Source: Isoetes taiwanensis
Taxonomy: Eukaryota > Streptophyta > Lycopodiopsida > Isoetales > Isoetaceae
Assembly (NCBI GenBank): GCA_021234155.1
Contig: JAJEKV010000139.1
Coordinates: 454,809 to 518,808 of the forward strand
Direction: 5' to 3'
Length of the DNA stretch: 64,000 nucleotides
The notes under the pieces are model-generated. The model was not told where the DNA came from. It ran no database searches and saw nothing but the letters and a program-made list of their open reading frames with translations. The position numbers and the translations under genes are program-made. The stretch's first letter is position 1; each line of letters begins with the position of its first letter. Below, in pieces: positions 10,619 through 21,299 of the stretch.

Positions 10619-13600
10619 TGAAGTTAGCTACAAATAAATCAAAAGACCGCCTGAAATGACCAACCAAATCCCATTTTCTGTCATATTTATCAGATTGCTT
10701 CCTTTTGTGTGCTGTAGCAGTAGACTGAACATCAAGTTGAAAGTGCAATTTGATCCAAAAAATAGAGAAATTCTTTTTGCCATAAACTACTCTATTTCTT
10801 GCCTTCCAGATATTCCAAAGAGCAATAAACATGATAGTATTAGCAAAAGTGCAACCATTTTGGACATAAGACAGCAAATTTCCAGAGATCCTGTTAGGAA
10901 AAAACTGACCCAACTTATCATCAAACCAAGACCAAAAAGAATTAAGCTTAGGGCAGATAAAGATGTGTTCAAGATCTTCCTCCAGATTGCAATGAAGCTG
11001 GCACAAGGCAGAAATGTTGTCATTCCTGAGGGAGAGAAGTTGTAAATTAGGAATGCTTTTATTAGCTAACAACCAAATAAAGAAGTTGACCTTGGGGAAA
11101 TAATAAGAGTTCCAAACATCATGAAATAGTGATTTGGCCTCCTCCATAGTGATAGACCATTTGAGACCAGCTTTGGAAGGATTGTCATAGCTGCTAATAG
11201 CAGAATAGATTTGACTGACCTTATATAAACACTTACCTGCAATGCTCCAATTGGTTGCCTTGGGGACAATATTATTTAACCAAGTCTGAGGAAGGATCGA
11301 CTTAATATGCAGATAGATCTTTTTATCACTAGAGGTGCCATGAACTAAGTTTTTCAGATTGGTCCAAGAGATGAGCTTATTATTCGTGTATAGGTCACCA
11401 AGGAAAAAGAGACCATAATCAGACCATTTCTTATAGATTCTTGGATGTCTCCTCTTACTAGGATGATTCTTCAGAATTGGATTCCAGAAAATAGTCATGT
11501 GCAAGTTAAGATCTTGAGGATCATCATATACATAGGCAGATTGCACTTTATTCCAAGCCATAATGAAGTTTCTCATAAGAGGGGAAGTATTTGCACCAGC
11601 CTGGAGAACATTAAAACATGAATCAGGTAAAATATGCTCAATTGTAGGATGGCCAACCAGGTGAGAGCAAGAGAGCCAGTATCTGATAAAATGGGAGGAT
11701 GGACCAGCATTATTCATGAAGGATTTCCATATGTATTTGCCAGCCAAAGCACAGGCTTGCAGATAAAAATCCTTGCAGCCAAGACCACCATGTTTTTTAG
11801 GCCTGGAAACATAATTCCATCCAACTAAATGAGAGCCTTTCCAAATGAACTTTCTGATAATCTTTTCAATCTCAGAATAGATTGACTTAGGGGCCACTAA
11901 AGCAGAGGAGAAGTAAATGTGAGTGCTGGCCAGGACAGAGTTTGCAATAATAGTTCTGCCAGCAAAGGACAAACCACCTCTGAAATTATTTAGCTTTTTC
12001 CTTATTCTGTCAATTATAGGCTGCCATAGGCCTTTAAGATTAGGATTGAGAGACAAAGGCATACCTAATAGAGTGGAGGCATGATAAGTATTAACAACCT
12101 TGAGATTAGCAAAGTTTGGCGATAAGTATTAGCAAAGTTGATAAATATTAACAACCCCAGAAGCAGCTGAGAATTGTTTGATAATGTCAAGAAAGAAATC
12201 GATGTTAGATATATCAGCATCTAAAAAGGCAAAGGTATCATCAGCATATTGAGAGAGAGTTAGGGACTCATCACTATTTGGCAATTTAAGACCTTTAATC
12301 ATCCCAAGCTCCTTGAAATGAAGAACAGCCTTTATGAGCATTTCAGCTACTATCAAGAATAAGTAGGGGGCTAGGGGGCAATCTTGTCTGACTCCTCTAG
12401 ATAAAGGAAAGAATTGGGAGGGGGAGCCATTAATAATGACAGCAGAATGAGAGAAAGTATTCAAACCATGAATTAGCAGCCTTAATTTAGGATGAAACCC
12501 AAATTTTGAGAGAGCAAGATCAAGAAAATCCCATCTCACTGTATCAAAAGCTCTCTTAAAATCAAGTTTAAGGAGCACACAATTTTGTTTGGAGATGCTA
12601 TTCCAATGAAGACCTTCCATAGCAGTGATATAGTTGTCCAAGATAAATCTATTAGGAAGAAAGGCTGACTGATGGAGAGATATGTTCTTCTGCAGAAATA
12701 CATTGATTCTATTTGCAATTATCTTGGCACAGATCTTATAAGAGGTATTGGTTAATGAGATCGGCCTCCAATCTGAGAAAGTAGATGGGTTATCCACTTT
12801 AGGTATGAGGGAAATAAAACCAGCAGAGATTGAAGGATGTAAGAAATTGGCCTCCCAAAAACCTGAAACCATGGAAATGATATCATGTTTAAGAATATCC
12901 CAAAAGTGAACATAGAATTCACTAGAAAGGCCATCAGGACCAGGGGACTTGCCTCTGCCAAAGGATCCGAGAACCTTGAAAATCTCATCTTCTCCAGGGG
13001 GAGTCACAATAGAATCATCCATATTATCAATAGAAGATGGAATGATCACATCCAGCAGGTCAAGAAATTTTCTTTCCTTGACAAGGTCAATTTGTTTGAA
13101 ATGGAGTTTTGGAAAAAAGGGTGGCATAGTTCTCTTGGAAGAAAGACTTAATAAGCTTGGAGTCATTCAGAGATATTCCAGTGTCAGTCTGAACTTGAGT
13201 GATAGCATTTCTAAGTAGTCTGACTTTAGCCATTTTAAAGAAGAAACTGGAGCTACCATAGTCCATGTCCTTATTAAATTTAATTTTGCATTTGATAGAA
13301 GAGCTTTTGGCCTCAATTTCCTCAACACTTTTTAGGTAATTTTCTAGAAGTTCCTCACCAATATGAAGGTTAAGATTGTGAGGATCTTCTTGAAGTAGAG
13401 ATCTAATATCCCTCATCTTGGCAAGCAATTGCTCTTTTTCATTGATTTTAGCCAAATGTTTGCTTTTAGACCAACCTTTAATCCAACTCTTGACCTTCTT
13501 GATTTTGCCATAAAATCTTTTCATTGACTGCTGATTACCTTCATCAGGGATATTGAGATAGAAATCTTTGAAGTCTCTAACAAAGGAGTCATTTTCTAAA

Positions 13601-14370
13601 AGAGCACAGTTAAATTTATAAGATACATTACCATCCCTAGGAGTTTGAGTCAATTGCTTACTACATAAAAATTGAGGCTGATGGTCTGAGATTATATTTC
13701 CTTCATCACTAGTGACATAGCAATTATCCCAAAGAGATGAGGTTGGACTACACACATAAAATCTGTCCAGGGTACAATAAACTCTTTTATCACCTTTTTG
13801 CTTATTGGACCAAGTAAAAGAAGCAGTAGAGGAAGGCACATAAACCAAGGAGGTGTCAAAGATAAAAGAGTCCCAATTAGATCTCTCCAATGTAGACATA
13901 TTGAGATGGTTGCCAAGTTTCATATTCCAAGAGGGAGTATTATTAAAGTCCCCCCCTATAATCCAGTCCAAAATAGGATTAGCATGCATCCAAGTTTTAA
14001 TTTCAGACCAAAGAACTTCTCTTTCTTTTGGGTTGGTGGAGGCATAAACATTGATAACTCCAAATGTGGAATCTTGTAACTGAAAAATGACAGCTTGCCA
14101 CATCTTAGAGGGGGAGTTATAGAAAGAGAGATGTTTCAGATTTTTCCATATCATGATGATACCTCCACTTCTACCAGAGGCCTCAATCCAGGTGGAAGAG
14201 GCTCCAGGATAAATCCAATCTCCAAGATTGGAGATTTCAAATTTAGGAAGCTTAACTTCCTGCAGCAGAATTATATCAGAGTTATAATTCCTAAGTTGGG
14301 AGATGGCACGTCTTCTTTTGATTGGGCCTTTAATACCCCTAACATTCCAGGAGATGATCTTCATGGACAA
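10545..14370 (-). pseudogene. L1 ORF2: endonuclease, reverse transcriptase, zf-RVT
   Basis: It starts MSMKIISWNVRG, the classic start of the L1 endonuclease. LLQEVKLPK, GGDFNNTPS and SDHQPQ follow as metal-binding and catalytic motifs. The reverse transcriptase part shows DWRPISLTNTSYKI, LKLDFKRAFDTVRWDFL, GVRQDCPLAPYLF and the catalytic QYADD. The C-terminal part has GRTIIANSVLASTHIYFSSA and a zf-RVT knuckle (CQLHCNLEEDLEHIFICPKL). The coding sequence lies in three pieces with frame changes near 13100 and 12100, so the protein cannot be made whole. Total length is close to the usual 1,250-1,300 residues of plant ORF2. Confidence 0.85.
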
Positions 14371-14406
14371 CTTAAAAGAACAGAAGAAAAGAAGATAGGA
14401 TAAAGA

Positions 14407-14876
14407 TTAATATCTTTTCTTTTTCCCTTTCCCCTTTCTAACTTTACTTCTAGTGTTGGCAATAGGGGTATTATGCAAATTTATGAGTTCAGACAGGGGA
14501 GTATCATACTTTTTGGCTTTAGCCAATTTTTCCTCTCGAGTAGAGGTAGGTCTAGAAGTATCTTCTTTATGAGGACACTCAGCTAGGTATTTATCTCCCT
14601 CCCAATTTTTCTTATCACAATTAACATTAGGAGACTCCAAATAATTATGACAAGGAGGAGAGAGAACCTGACCTGATAGTTCAGCAGCCACCTCATGAGT
14701 AACCATTTTGCTGGAGTCCTCTTTCTTGTGAATCTCTTCATAATTATCCTGATCATGTTCATAATTCACCAGCTCTCTTTCTGGAGTATCTTGCACAATC
14801 TCTTCCTCCAAAATATGGCATGCTTGCTGTGATTGAGAGCAAAGACCCTCTTGAAGGAAGCTAATTGATCCACAAA
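14407..14876 (-). pseudogene. L1 ORF1, C-terminal remnant
   Basis: The open frame that includes this piece begins in the Crypton exon upstream (to 15060) only because both happen to be in frame across the insertion point. The LINE-derived part is hydrophilic and acidic (HILEEEIVQDTPERELVNYE) and ends in a very basic tail (TRSKVRKGKGKKKRY), 36 bp before the ORF2 ATG. That position and the basic tail fit the end of plant L1 ORF1, an RNA-binding chaperone protein. Its RRM and CCHC parts are missing because of 5' truncation. Confidence 0.6.
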
Positions 14877-14888
14877 TTGACAGCCACT
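14877..14888. repeat. Target-site duplication of the L1 LINE, 5' side
   Basis: On the minus strand this reads AGTGGCTGTCAA and sits between the Crypton exon (EFVEYNE) and LINE ORF1 sequence. It is the partner of 9742-9753. Removing the LINE and one copy restores the frame EYNE-RLSKAYD. Confidence 0.75.
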
Positions 14889-15872
14889 CATTATACTCCA
14901 CAAATTCTTTCTCATTCTCGGAACCTATAGTAAAATCTGAAAGCTTCGAACCTGCTAGTTCTTTTTCACCTCTTATTCCAAACCTAGAAACACAATAGTA
15001 CATTATCCTCTTTTGCAAACCTGCAAAACACAATATTAGAAACATTGACTTAAATAACAAAAAATAAATATAAAATTAAATACAAAAAAAGTTTTACCTT
15101 TAGAATGATTTATTGAATGATTGACATCCGCTAACAATGCTCGTTCATTTCGTAATGAGATCTTGTCCATCTTTTTTCTCTTCTTACATATCCCTGGAAT
15201 CATCCTAGAGCATCGTACAATCTGGCTCTCGTGAATATAGCAGAAGTCTTAATGTTAAAAATCGGCTCCTCAATACCAGTTTCTGCAATACGCCGCTCTT
15301 GTTCCCGTCTAACTAGACACCCAAATCTCCTAAACAAATCCTGAAGCCTGCACAAGAAAAGTAAACTATTATAACATGCATGGAAATAATTAACAGAATC
15401 AATATATATACTTACGATTCTGACAGGAACAAGCTTCCATCCAGCTTCACAACTTGAATCATAAACGACTCTAACATACCTGCCAATTCCTTCAACTCAA
15501 GCTGCTCAATTGTTTTATCAATCAGAATTTTTTTGTGAACTCTCCAGCTATCAAACCGCCTCCTTGCCCATTGCAACTTAGCCTCAGATTTGCTGATACC
15601 GCCATTTTAGATTTCGCTTACCAGGTCCTGGTCCAATTCAAGGAATGGTACTACTTTGCCATTCTCATACTTGTTTGCATCAGGTTCACTGTTAATTTCC
15701 AAATCACAACATGATTCTTTCAAAAACTGTTCTACAGCCTCAACAGGAAACTCATCTTCCATATCACTATCTTGATCATTCTGCATGTTAAAAATATCTC
15801 CAAGCACAGGGATTCTAGAAGTACAACCCTCAGGAATAAGAATGTTGAAGCTCGGGGCTGAACAATCCATGC
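14889..15872 (-). pseudogene. Crypton-like recombinase, N-terminal and first catalytic part
   Basis: The first exon starts after the acceptor TTTGCAG at 15873; an ATG follows at 15870. It reads an acidic lead (DMEDEFPVEAVEQFLKESCC), meets TAA at 15609-15607, and continues in the same frame into SKSEAKLQWARRRFDSW and LESFMIQVVKLDGSLFLSES, the core-binding half typical of DUF3504 proteins. The donor GTAAGT at 15415 joins in phase to the acceptor TGCAG at 15348, giving SLQDLFRRFGCLVRREQERR and FNIKTSAIFTRARLYDAL. After a frame change, SLRNERALLADVNHSINHSK precedes another donor. The next exon gives YYCVSRFGIRGEKELAGSKL and SDFTIGSENEKEFVEYNE, then stops at the LINE target site. Splice phases agree across the first junction, which supports a real former gene. 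Confidence 0.7.
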
Positions 15873-17217
15873 CTGCAAACCTCGAACAAGCTCCATAAAG
15901 TGCAAGTAAAGTCCACAACACATTCACATTAGAATCTTTACCATAAACATGCACAATGTAAATCTTTACCACAAATTAACACAAACATGCAGGATGTAAA
16001 GCTAAGTCAACATGCACAAACATGCAGAATACTTAACAAAGCAGAATAAACATGCAGAATCTAAAGCTAAGTGGTTGCCTCATAAATGCACAGTTGACAG
16101 ACCGAAACTCGGCTAAGTTGAAAGTTGAAAGTTGAAACTCGGCTAAGCTGTTGCATTCTCGACAGAATGTCACTCCATCACTATAGACTTCCAAAATATT
16201 GCAATGTACGTTCAGAAATAAGAATATGACGAACCTAGTAGCAAGATCCACGCCTGCAAGTAAAAGAACAAGAAAGTTAGCTAAAAGAAAACTCACATTT
16301 CAACAAAAAAAAAAAAAAAAAAAAAAAAACCTCAGTTTATTGAAACAGAATCTTAAGAACCTTAAAAACTCTCGAGCAAAACAAAGTTCCAGCTTGTTTC
16401 AGGTCAGAAATCATGGATCTTAGGCCAGCGCCTAAGATTCTTTCCAAAAAAAACCTTCAAATGTTGACAAAATGATACCAAATGGATGTCCCAGCCTGCG
16501 CCAAATGATACCAAATGGATGTCCCATCCTGCGTCAAATGAAATCCTAACAATCTAAGACCAGCGCCTAAAAAATATAGGCCGGCGTCTCAAAATCCATC
16601 GCCACGGCGCAGGCAAGCAGAAAACAGGGGACAAAAAATTCTAAAGCAAAAAATTGGTGACGTGGTGCCGAGGGGGATGACACCTAAGTGTCGTCCACGT
16701 AATAGCAAAGTCCACTTAGTGGACATTCCTAACGTGTCAAGCTACCTCCGCGCGGACGCGCGTCGGCAGCTTTCCACGTCAGGAATGCCCACCAAATGGA
16801 CTTTCTTGTGTACAAATAACACAAACCTTATCCTTATGCTGATTGCACGATAGTCAAAATGTAGACGACTCAAAAGCATATGCAATGGTCAATACAAAGT
16901 TGAACCCTAGAGGAGGAATTGAACCTCCTTTTACACACCTTTTACACATCCAATGGGAGTTAGTGGACTCCAATAGCCTGCAGATGCATAAAAGAACCGT
17001 TTTCCAATTTCCAAGGTAAAATGATTTGTTCACCGCAAAACTCTCCTCTAAAATTTCACTCAACATAAAAAAACACATCTGGATCTGATGTCAGCCAACC
17101 AAATTTGAGAGCAATGAAGTTATTTTGCAAACTTTCGTCCCGTCTTTTCCTTATAATAATGATTTCTAAGCTAGCTTAACGGGAGTTTCCGTGTCATTGC
17201 AAATAAGTACAAGTTGG
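15873..17217. other. No gene; simple repeats and a foldback
   Basis: Upstream of the Crypton-like gene and downstream of the EF-hand gene. It has short repeats of ACATGCAG-ATCTAAAGCTAAGT (15976-16075), a 26-base A run (16304-16331) and two direct copies of a 33-bp unit (16470-16502, 16503-16535). A foldback at 16705-16808 is listed separately. A segment at about 16200-16262 weakly resembles the start of the recombinase first exon, too weakly to call a duplication. The last 130 bp before 17218 are probably EF-hand 3' UTR. Confidence 0.4.
16705..16808. repeat. Foldback (hairpin) element with GC core
   Basis: The left arm AAAGTCCACTTAGTGGACAT pairs with the complement of the right arm (16778-16805, CACCAAATGGACTTTC). 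The arms surround a core CCTCCGCGCGGACGCGCGTCGG (16745-16766). That core, reverse-complemented, is nearly the same as the core of the palindrome at 2340-2360, which suggests one MITE family. Confidence 0.6.
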
Positions 17218-18014
17218 TCATACATTGCCATTGACATTAGTCACCACTGCAATAAGAGTAGTGATTATAGATGCGTAAAGGGCATTGGGTATCTTTTGAA
17301 CAGTATCACCAACTCCTCCAGGAAGCCTTTCACTAGCAGTCTTGGTCAGCATTGCCAAGCATGGAGCACCTATGGAGAATAAAAGAATATTCCTACTTAT
17401 CTTGGTTACTAGGTGAGCAGTGTACTGGTGAACAAAGATACTGAATTCCCTCCTGTCTAGATGGCCATCCTCATTTGTGTCGTATGTCTGCAGTACAAGA
17501 GAAAGCATAACCAGATCAATGTGCATATACTAGTCATGTAAGATGCTATTGCAACAGATATGAGTTTTCAATCTCAACCTTTAGAATTTCTTGGACCTCC
17601 TCCTTAGATGGTGGTTCCTGATGTGGTCCTGGAAGACGTTTGTTGATATCGCTGGAATACAAAAGAGAAGTATGATCAAAGGTTGGAAGCATATAATACC
17701 CTAATATAAGATTGGAGAGAAAATTACTTATAGACAAGAAGAATGGCAGTGTATAGCTCATCGCCAGTGAGATAACCTTTACCATGTGTGTAATGATCAA
17801 ATACACGATCAATGATATTCTGCACTTGCTCCTCCCTCACTTTTTTTGCTGCAATTTTCATTTACAAAACATTTGACTTTTTATCTTTATTCTGTCGAAA
17901 CCTGTCTTCAATTTAGAAAGCTCATTGATAGAAATGCAGGTTGGTAAAAGAATATTCATACCTAGTTTGAAATGCATCTCACTCACCTCTTTCACTGCCT
18001 AAAATTTGGCCCAT
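17218..18014 (-). CDS. EF-hand calcium-binding protein, four exons, complete
   Basis: Exons 18014-17987, 17848-17728, 17651-17579 and 17487-17218 splice with matching phases to 163 codons. All introns are GT/AG. The product starts MGQILGSER, with Gly2 and Ser7 as in N-myristoylation signals. A degenerate first EF-hand (FDHYTHGKGYLTGDELYTAI) is followed by the linker YNDINKRLPGPHQEPPSKEE, and then a canonical EF loop DTNEDGHLDRREF with acidic residues at loop positions 1, 5, 9 and 12. The C-terminal third is hydrophobic and amphipathic (NILLFSIGAPCLAML ... NALYASIITTLIAVVTNV), which suggests a membrane hairpin or tail anchor. Plants have families of such small EF-hand proteins with one good calcium site. 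The likely role is a membrane-linked calcium sensor; the partner is unknown. No damage is seen. Confidence 0.82.
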
Positions 18015-20030
18015 GACTTGAATTCTAGATCAACGCCTCAGAGAACAAAAAACAGTTCGAAGCAAATTCTTTCAGGAGTCCTTTAGGCAAGAAACCTGTA
18101 CAATGTGTCAGTTTTAGTAGGTCGCATATTTGACAGACATGTATTGAAAATCAGATTCTAAGATTTGAAAGTTTTCAGACAAGGTTTGGAAACTCAAAGT
18201 GATGATCAGTAACCTAAAAGTCCAAAAGATATGTTTGGCCTCCTGCATCCCATCCAGCCTTATAATCCATGAACAAAAAGGAAGAACTCAAGGATGGACA
18301 AACAAGGAAAACAATTAATTGGTACAATCCTGAGACAGATATCAGATATACTGTGACAAAGTTCAATGGTATCATCTTTGTAATAGCCATATAGGTGGGC
18401 TTATCTGGCAAATAACTAGATTTTTTTGCAGAGCATTAGATGTACAGTTTATTTTCCACACAGAAAGATTCATCACATTTGACATGGAATTGAGACAAAT
18501 TGCAGCTTTTCCAATCTGTGATTCGCTTGCTAATGGCCACGGATTAGTACTGACGGCATATGTTACGAAGAATTTGGGTCTCACTGAAGAAGGAAGAAGT
18601 TGTGGCTTTCGAATGCTCAGGATAATGATCCTTTAACAGAATGCTAAGGATATTGCTCTATTAACAAAAGCCAACCAGCTTTATTAATCCGGCCTCATAA
18701 CCCTATTTGAGTTCTTCATGAGTAGGCCTTTTTGCCTACATTCTGGCAAAGATACATACCTACCTTACAAATCACTTACAAATCACTTAAGCGCCTTCTG
18801 TCAAGTGGCCAATTTGCAACAAATGAACACTTAAAACCCGTGGTTTCTAGGCAACTGTTGGACATTGTATTTTATATTTAACTTTGAAATCATCAAACGA
18901 GCAACTGATTTCCAACATCATTTAGCGAAACCACACTAAGCCTAAACCAAGAGAATAATTTCAAACAAACAAATTAGAAAACGCCAAATGGATAGTTACC
19001 TGTTCCAAAAAGGAATTGTCAATTCTATTGCACCCGTACTCCTCGGGAAGCTTAGTCAATGGTTTAGAGGATCACTATGCAGACGCATCCTATTATACTG
19101 GGCATATGCACAGCCCTAAATATGACAAATATATTCTGATACAATTGCCTGGAAATGGGGTGCTGTCAAACTATAATACTCCGTCTAGTCACTATTACAG
19201 GATGCCTATGTCTAGCCACTAGTTTAGAGGATGCCTATGCAGAGGTACCCTATTATGCTGAGTATAAGCACAGACCCTCTAATCCAAGAAAAGATAGGAG
19301 GCTTACAAAGCAACATGCAGCTTCATAACCTCAAAAACGAACCAAGAATTGATCTTGTGCCAGCACATATACGCTCTTTATCAGTTTGAAACATTATGAG
19401 CTGATAATAATTGATTAAGGTAAACCTAGGAAGGAAATGGCAGGCTGAAGGTGCGATGAGTAGCCACATTAGAGATACAGAATGTGGCATTTTCATATAC
19501 AATTTTTGGTTCTGCAATACATCAGCAGCAAGGTACATAGATCAAAACGTGGATTGACTACCATTGTTGTCCTACATCATAGCAAAGGGGAACGTTTTGG
19601 TCCTTCAAATTCCAATAGTTAATGTAAAGAGTCATAGCCATATGCTGGTGCATTGAGTTCAAATCGTTCCCTTCTTATTTGAAGGCAGCCGGCAACTTAG
19701 CAGACATACAGACTGGCATACCTTTGTGTTGACGAATTAAAAACAATAGACTGTATAATTGCCATACAAAGGCTAGCACCAGAGAAATTATCACTCGGGC
19801 CTTGTTCATCAGATAAAACTTTTAATCATGTCATGCAGAGGTTTTTACTAAAGAATGCATTGCACATGCCTTTGCAGCTAGAACTGACGCCACCACATTT
19901 AAATATCAACTTGCACAGATACAGAGCAAACTCTGGCAAATAGACATGTTGGTCCATACCAAAGTGAGAACCCGAAATGCAAATGGCATTGCAGGGTAAC
20001 TCACGTATGAAATGCCAAAACGTCATTATT
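18015..20030. other. Upstream region of the EF-hand gene, no coding exon seen
   Basis: Intergenic or 5'-UTR intron sequence. A short local duplication is visible: TTTAGAGGATCACTATGCAG near 19062 and TTTAGAGGATGCCTATGCAG near 19224, both followed by a CCTATTAT phrase. The ORFs are short and lack motifs. If the donor-bearing units at 20.03-20.44 kb are non-coding first exons of the EF-hand gene, most of this stretch would be a 5'-UTR intron. Confidence 0.4.
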
Positions 20031-20440
20031 CTGTGATGCCGGGAACTATAATCTTGAATATGATCTTAATTACGGCTGGGTAAAGCTACGATAAATAGGA
20101 GCTAGAAAAATTCTGATTTACCTTTGTGGAGCACCTTCTGACCTAACCATAGGCGATGATCCATACCTTTGCGGAGCATCTTCTGATCTAACCTAGGCGA
20201 CGGTCCAGAACGGTCTATTTTAGATCATCATCTAATGGCTTAAGCCGCATCCAACTCAAATTATCCTGTGATGCCGGGAACTATGATCTTGAATATGACC
20301 TTAATTGAGGATGAAATAGAGCTACGATAAATAGAAGCTAAAAAAACCGTGATTTACCTTTGTGGAGCATCATACGGCGTCGATCCATACCTTTGTGGAG
20401 CATCTTCTGCTCTAACCTAGGCGACGGTCCAGAACGGCCA
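20031..20440 (-). repeat. Tandem 235-bp units with repeated splice donors
   Basis: A unit beginning CTGTGATGCCGGGAACTAT starts at 20031 and again at 20266. Each unit contains, on the minus strand, two related blocks ending TGCTCCACAAAG or TGCTCCGCAAAG followed directly by GTATGG or GTAAATC, that is four good splice donors. The blocks share GACCGTCGCCTAGGTTAG. They lie about 2.1 kb upstream of the EF-hand ATG on the same strand. Duplicated non-coding first exons are a natural reading but are not proven. Confidence 0.65.
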
Positions 20441-20797
20441 TCGAGAAAGGGCTTCCTCCTCTAAAGTTGTGCAGTGTGAAAGTGTAACCCAACTCAGATT
20501 TTTTGACACGTGGATAGGTTAGCCTTCAAGATGGCACCTCTGGTCAGGCTGTTGCGCAAAAAAAATATGTACAAGAGCCAAGGACTATAAACAAGTACAT
20601 TAGTCTCTAAATCTGCAGCAGCAAGGGATGTGGGCGTGACCAGCGGTGCAGCAGCCCCCTAGTTGCAACAGTTTCGTTGATGGGTATATGCGGGGCTGCT
20701 TCAAAATTTGCAGTGCTGTTTGAAAATCTACAGCGCGATGTCACACCCTTTTGCAGCTGGCGTTTTCTCGTTTCTGTGCATGTGAATCTTCCATTAG

Positions 20798-20862
20798 ATA
20801 ATGCATGGTGGTCGAAATTCCGCCGCCAAAAAATGTCTCGGCGGCACTGCGGCTGGCTAGCG
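20798..20862. repeat. Foldback family arm, solo copy
   Basis: GATAATGCATGGTGGTCGAA and the following 35 bp match one arm of the foldback at 21300-21412 (reverse complement TTAATGCACGGTGGTCAAAA). This looks like a second, partial or diverged copy of the same small element, 0.5 kb away. Confidence 0.5.
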
Positions 20863-21009
20863 CAATTCGGATACCGCTTTGCCATAAAGGAACAAAGAGG
20901 TACCAAGGCCCCAAGGCCAAAAGGAAACGTTGCATATGTTGTTTTGAAACTCAAAATGCAAATTAACCAAATGCCTTGCCACTAAACCAAGAAAAGATTG
21001 TAAAACGTT

Positions 21010-21154
21010 AAGGAAAGGTATATTTAGCCCAGCAATAAATCACTTGAAATTTTTACAAAGTCAACTCTCTATGGTGCTTCAAGGAAAGGTATATTCAGCC
21101 CAGCAATAAATCACTTGAAATTTTTACAAAGTCAACTCTCTATGATGGTGCTTC
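21010..21154. repeat. 71-bp tandem duplication
   Basis: A unit starting AAGGAAAGGTATATTTAGCC at 21010 is repeated from 21081, nearly identical, with one small insertion near its end. It is a recent local duplication in non-coding DNA. Confidence 0.75.
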
Positions 21155-21299
21155 TTATCTGCTTTAAAATACGAGTTTGGACAAATAGATGATGTTCTTT
21201 CGAGATTAAAAGCTAAAGTGTTGCCAACTAAGCTTTTTCATGAGCTCGCTATCAGTCGATCTGGCATGGAATCCAGCGTTAACGTTTGTTTTATGTATT

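Larger units (their letters stand above)
9754..14876 (-). mobile_element. L1-type LINE, 5'-truncated, inserted in the Crypton-like gene
   Basis: A 5.1-kb plant L1 element on the minus strand. From its 5' end it has the last part of ORF1 (14876-14407), ORF2 with an apurinic endonuclease, reverse transcriptase and zf-RVT zinc knuckle (14370-10545), an overlapping small ORF (10618-10157), a 3' UTR and a poly(A) tail (T run 9753-9783). A 12-bp target duplication flanks it. The truncation inside ORF1 and the three-frame ORF2 show a dead copy, inserted by target-primed reverse transcription. The CpG differences between the two target duplications indicate an old, methylated insertion. Confidence 0.88.
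8666..15872 (-). mobile_element. Crypton-like tyrosine recombinase gene, split by an L1 LINE
   Basis: Exons on the minus strand, in order 15872-15416, 15347-about 15100, about 15025-14889, then after the LINE 9741-9569, 9503-9301 and 9131-8666, encode one tyrosine-recombinase-type protein related to the DUF3504 domain of Cryptons and of animal ZMYM/QRICH1 proteins. The order of recognisable blocks is an N-terminal core-binding part (WARRRFDSW ... MIQVVKLDGSLF), FGIRG with the first catalytic Arg, KLSDFTIG, SNKSGRTTLVSRLSRAGVP in the HxxR position, GHRTSEAFHR, and YDK for the nucleophile. Cryptons cut and paste through a Tyr-DNA intermediate and lack TIRs; no TIR is seen. The copy is decayed: it has the LINE insertion, two in-frame stops, a frame change near 15200, an AA where the last acceptor AG should be, and Lys in place of the HxxR His. 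A domesticated host gene turned pseudogene is the main alternative. Confidence 0.72.

Noticed and set aside
16200-16262. Possible duplicate of the recombinase first exon
   Set aside because: Similarity to 15800-15873 is patchy and fades after about 40 bp.
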